Assembly (NCBI GenBank): GCA_964643575.1
Contig: CAZXTD010000164.1
Span: 1 to 9,147 of the forward strand
Origin: Glaciecola sp964643575
Lineage (GTDB): Bacteria > Pseudomonadota > Gammaproteobacteria > Enterobacterales > Alteromonadaceae
Length of the DNA stretch: 9,147 nt
Reading direction: 5' to 3'
Position numbers and translations under genes: made by a program. Each line of letters begins with the position of its first letter. Within the stretch, counting starts at the first letter, position 1. A model generated the notes under the pieces. The model saw only the letters and a program-made list of their open reading frames with translations, was not told the DNA's origin and did not search any database. Shown here one piece after another: positions 7,410-9,147 of the stretch.

Positions 7410-7473
7410 TACAGAACAAAAACCAAAGCAGTAAGTGTATCGACATACCACAACGATTACCTGTTGTTACTGC
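7410..7473 (-). terminator. Candidate terminator or structured RNA downstream of the DUF1800-DUF1501 operon
   Basis: On the minus strand GCAGTAA (from 7473-7467) pairs perfectly with TTACTGC (7434-7428), followed directly by the T-rich stretch TTTGGTTTTTGTTCTG. Between the arms lie two more perfect small stems: ACAAC with GTTGT (8-nt loop) and GTAT with ATAC (4-nt loop), so the whole can fold as a three-way junction. It begins about 124 nt after the DUF1501 stop. The branched form and interrupted T-run are unlike a classic intrinsic terminator, so the role is uncertain. Confidence 0.35.
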
Positions 7474-7596
7474 AAATATTTTAGACTTTCGTGCCACTTA
7501 TACCGACGACAGCGATTGATATTAGAAAGCCGAAGACCTAGCGGGTTTGTTTGTTGTAACTGGTTTTAATTTAGTCTAGAGCGATAACACCAGCCA

Positions 7597-8988
7597 CTAA
7601 GTATGGAACAACCCAAGGTCTGTTGAATCGAAGTTTTGCAAGTTGGGCAAAGCTCTCATAATTTCTGCATTTGTTAAACCCCACCAACTGCCAAGCGGAG
7701 CAGCATATTGCTCAACAGCCAACGTGGGAATGATTCTACCATTACCTGCATCTAAGTCGTGACCAAGCAGCGCCGGTGGAACTTCGCCAAAAATGTTTCT
7801 ACCGCGCACTGCGCCGCCCATCACAATTTGATTGCCGCCCCATCCATGATCAGTGCCATCTCCGTTGACTGTGAGTGTTCTGCCAAAATCAGACGCCGTG
7901 AAGGTCGTTACATCTTGCGATAAACCTAATTCTGTGACCGCAGAATCAAATGCGCCAAGAGCACCATCGAGTTGTGACAGTAAGGCCGGTAAGTCTGCTG
8001 CTTGATTCGAATGGGTGTCAAACCCGCCTATTCCCACAAAGAAAATTTGTCGGGTGGCTGAGAGGCTATTGCGAATTGACATAGTTTCGGCGACAGCTTT
8101 TAACTGGCTGCCAAGACCCGTTGTAGGAAATTCTGTAGCAAGCGCAGAAGCCGAGGCGCGCGCTTCATCAAATACGGCGTTAGCCTCTATCCCTTTCTTA
8201 AATTTTGACGCAATATCTTGGGCGAGTATGTTGGTGCCATCAAACCCTTCTGATAAAAAGCGCCGACGAGCTGAAGCCAAAAAGCCCCTCAATTCTTCAT
8301 TTCTGCTCTCTAGCGCAGTGATGCCTGCGCTTCCATTGAGTGATATTTGGTAAGGCGAAACATTATTACCGGTTAAAAACGGACCCACTCCCGCTGTCGA
8401 AAGTGTAGAAAAATCACCTATACTCGCGTTTGCGCCAGAGGCAAGCATGGCATCGGCAAACAGCCCACCCCAGCCAAACTGCGCACCTTCTGGTGCACTT
8501 GCTTGCCATATAGACTGCTGATCATTATGAGAGAAAAGTCGCGGCGGAACAACGGCAGAGCCATTCGCAAATGATTGCGCCGACACCGGTTCAATGAGTG
8601 GACCAACATTGCTGACAATGGCTGCTCGGCCCGCATCAAATAAAGACTTCACTAATGGCATTTCGGGCGGGAGTGCAAATTCTCTACTGCCAAATTGCGC
8701 GCCATTATCGGGGTTAAGCGGGAGTAAGTTCTCTCTTGAACGCGCTCCTTCATAACGATTCAATAAAGACTGCCGAATGTTCGAAAAGCTATTATACGAA
8801 GGCAGATCGTAAGGGATTAACAAATCGTGTCCATCTACCCCACCAAATAAAAATACGCACACCAGGGCTTTATAGCCAGAGCTTTCAGCAGCATGAGCAG
8901 TCAAACTTTGCGGGCTTCCAATAAGAGAAGCACCGGCGATAGAAGAAGCGATTGAATAACGTAAAAAGTCACGACGAGATAATGGCAT
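7597..8988 (-). CDS. Tat-exported DUF1501 family protein
   Basis: A 463-residue protein of the DUF1501 family, which belongs to the alkaline phosphatase/sulfatase-like fold group; its reaction is not established. The N terminus is a twin-arginine signal (S4-R-R-D-F-L-R10, hydrophobic stretch to about 23, probable cleavage after A31-H-A33), so it should be exported folded. Family landmarks: FLFGGVDGHDLLIPYD, HNDQQSIWQ, GGFDTHSNQ (Asp324, His326), DFGRT (Asp367) and DHGWGGN (His381). The Asp/His pattern suits metal binding. I place the start at 8988 rather than an in-frame ATG at 9048, because 8988 has a perfect AAGGAG six bases upstream and gives a Tat signal at the extreme N terminus, while the longer start would overlap the upstream gene. 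It forms an operon with the DUF1800 gene. Confidence 0.92.
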   Translation of the reverse strand: MPLSRRDFLRYSIASSIAGASLIGSPQSLTAHAAESSGYKALVCVFLFGGVDGHDLLIPYDLPSYNSFSNIRQSLLNRYEGARSRENLLPLNPDNGAQFGSREFALPPEMPLVKSLFDAGRAAIVSNVGPLIEPVSAQSFANGSAVVPPRLFSHNDQQSIWQASAPEGAQFGWGGLFADAMLASGANASIGDFSTLSTAGVGPFLTGNNVSPYQISLNGSAGITALESRNEELRGFLASARRRFLSEGFDGTNILAQDIASKFKKGIEANAVFDEARASASALATEFPTTGLGSQLKAVAETMSIRNSLSATRQIFFVGIGGFDTHSNQAADLPALLSQLDGALGAFDSAVTELGLSQDVTTFTASDFGRTLTVNGDGTDHGWGGNQIVMGGAVRGRNIFGEVPPALLGHDLDAGNGRIIPTLAVEQYAAPLGSWWGLTNAEIMRALPNLQNFDSTDLGLFHT

Positions 8989-8994
8989 AAAGTT

Positions 8995-9001
8995 CTCCTT
9001 A
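8995..9001 (-). promoter_or_regulatory. Ribosome-binding site deciding the DUF1501 start
   Basis: On the minus strand TAAGGAG holds both the DUF1800 stop codon TAA (8999-9001) and a perfect Shine-Dalgarno AAGGAG (8995-9000), six bases before the ATG at 8988. It fixes the start and suggests translational coupling. Confidence 0.75.
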
Positions 9002-9147
9002 GCGTTGAACAAGGTAGTCGGGGGTCGACATAAGCATAATAACGGCATACGCGACGAGGGTTTCTCGCCCCGCTTGGCCTTGCAAAGCGTCTTGAGGGTA
9101 TTCGTCTAAAGTTTGGATTAACAGTTGGCGCGTGCTTTGGCTAATGC
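8999..9147 (-). CDS. DUF1800 family protein, C-terminal end (partial)
   Basis: The last 48 codons of a gene that begins right of the window. Translating the minus strand back from TAA at 8999-9001 gives an open frame with RQLLIQTLDEYPQ, LVAYAVIMLMSTPDYLVQR and the stop. An ending of hydrophobic helix plus SPEY/PDY-LVQR is typical of DUF1800 proteins, and DUF1800 genes commonly sit directly upstream of DUF1501 genes as here, with a gap of 10 bases. The molecular function of the family is unknown; the pair is thought to be exported or envelope-related. The identification rests on a short stretch plus context. Confidence 0.75.
   Translation of the reverse strand, partial: ISQSTRQLLIQTLDEYPQDALQGQAGRETLVAYAVIMLMSTPDYLVQR

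Larger units (their letters stand above)
7307..7596. other. Intergenic region between the DUF1501 gene and purA
   Basis: This 290-bp gene-free stretch holds the purA promoter near its left end and a compact foldable element at 7428-7473. The remainder (7474-7596) contains only short weak inverted repeats, such as CTGGT (7560-7564) with ACCAG (7589-7593). I find no convincing small ORF, tRNA or known riboswitch in it. Confidence 0.6.

Noticed and set aside
7401..7416. Possible PurR operator (ACGCAAA) upstream of purA
   Set aside because: Only one half-site matches; the second half (TGTACAGAA) does not give the expected palindrome, and it lies upstream of the predicted promoter.
7450..7473. 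Integron attC-like site (ACAAC...GTTGTTA)
   Set aside because: The core does not fit GTTRRRY, and there is no integrase or cassette structure nearby.
8989..9048. Longer start for the DUF1501 protein at 9048
   Set aside because: It overlaps the DUF1800 coding end, would bury the twin-arginine signal 20 residues in, and lacks the perfect Shine-Dalgarno found before 8988.

Overview
The window looks like chromosomal DNA of a marine-type gammaproteobacterium, probably from the Alteromonadales (Alteromonas/Glaciecola-like). This is inferred from close resemblance of the PurA, AmiD-like and YfeW-like proteins to my memory of the E. coli proteins, moderate GC content and densely packed genes. No database search was possible. 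I see no tRNA, rRNA, CRISPR array, insertion sequence or prophage gene.

Layout. (1) Positions 19-3957, plus strand: a two-gene unit. The first gene encodes an 839-residue outer-membrane-type lipoprotein in which a complete AmiD-like zinc amidase with a peptidoglycan-binding domain is joined to a complete YfeW/PBP4B-like serine hydrolase. The second encodes an NhaC-family Na+-coupled membrane transporter. (2) Positions 3961-5862, minus strand: a class-3-type (fatty) aldehyde dehydrogenase followed by a small VOC/glyoxalase-fold protein. They are coupled by a ribosome-binding site that overlaps the first gene's stop codon. (3) Positions 6008-7306, minus strand: purA, with a good extended -10 promoter. 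(4) Positions 7307-7596: a 290-bp gene-free stretch with the purA promoter and a compact foldable element that could end the next operon. (5) Positions 7597-9147, minus strand: a Tat-exported DUF1501 protein preceded by the C-terminal end of a DUF1800 protein, the usual partner pair.

How the genes may work together. The fusion lipoprotein should act on peptidoglycan or muropeptides in the periplasm. In E. coli the counterpart of its C-terminal half, yfeW, lies beside murQ-murP (N-acetylmuramic acid use), so the plus-strand unit may be the end of a cell-wall scavenging locus that begins left of the window. The NhaC-type transporter could then move a product of that pathway; Na+-lactate is one candidate because MurQ releases D-lactate. 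This is inference, since murQ is not visible. The aldehyde dehydrogenase/VOC pair looks like aldehyde detoxification or lipid turnover, and purA is housekeeping.

The most noteworthy items are the AmiD-PBP4B fusion with its unassigned middle domain, its pairing with an NhaC transporter, the interlocking inverted repeats just upstream of the aldehyde dehydrogenase gene, and the three-way-junction-like fold at 7428-7473.
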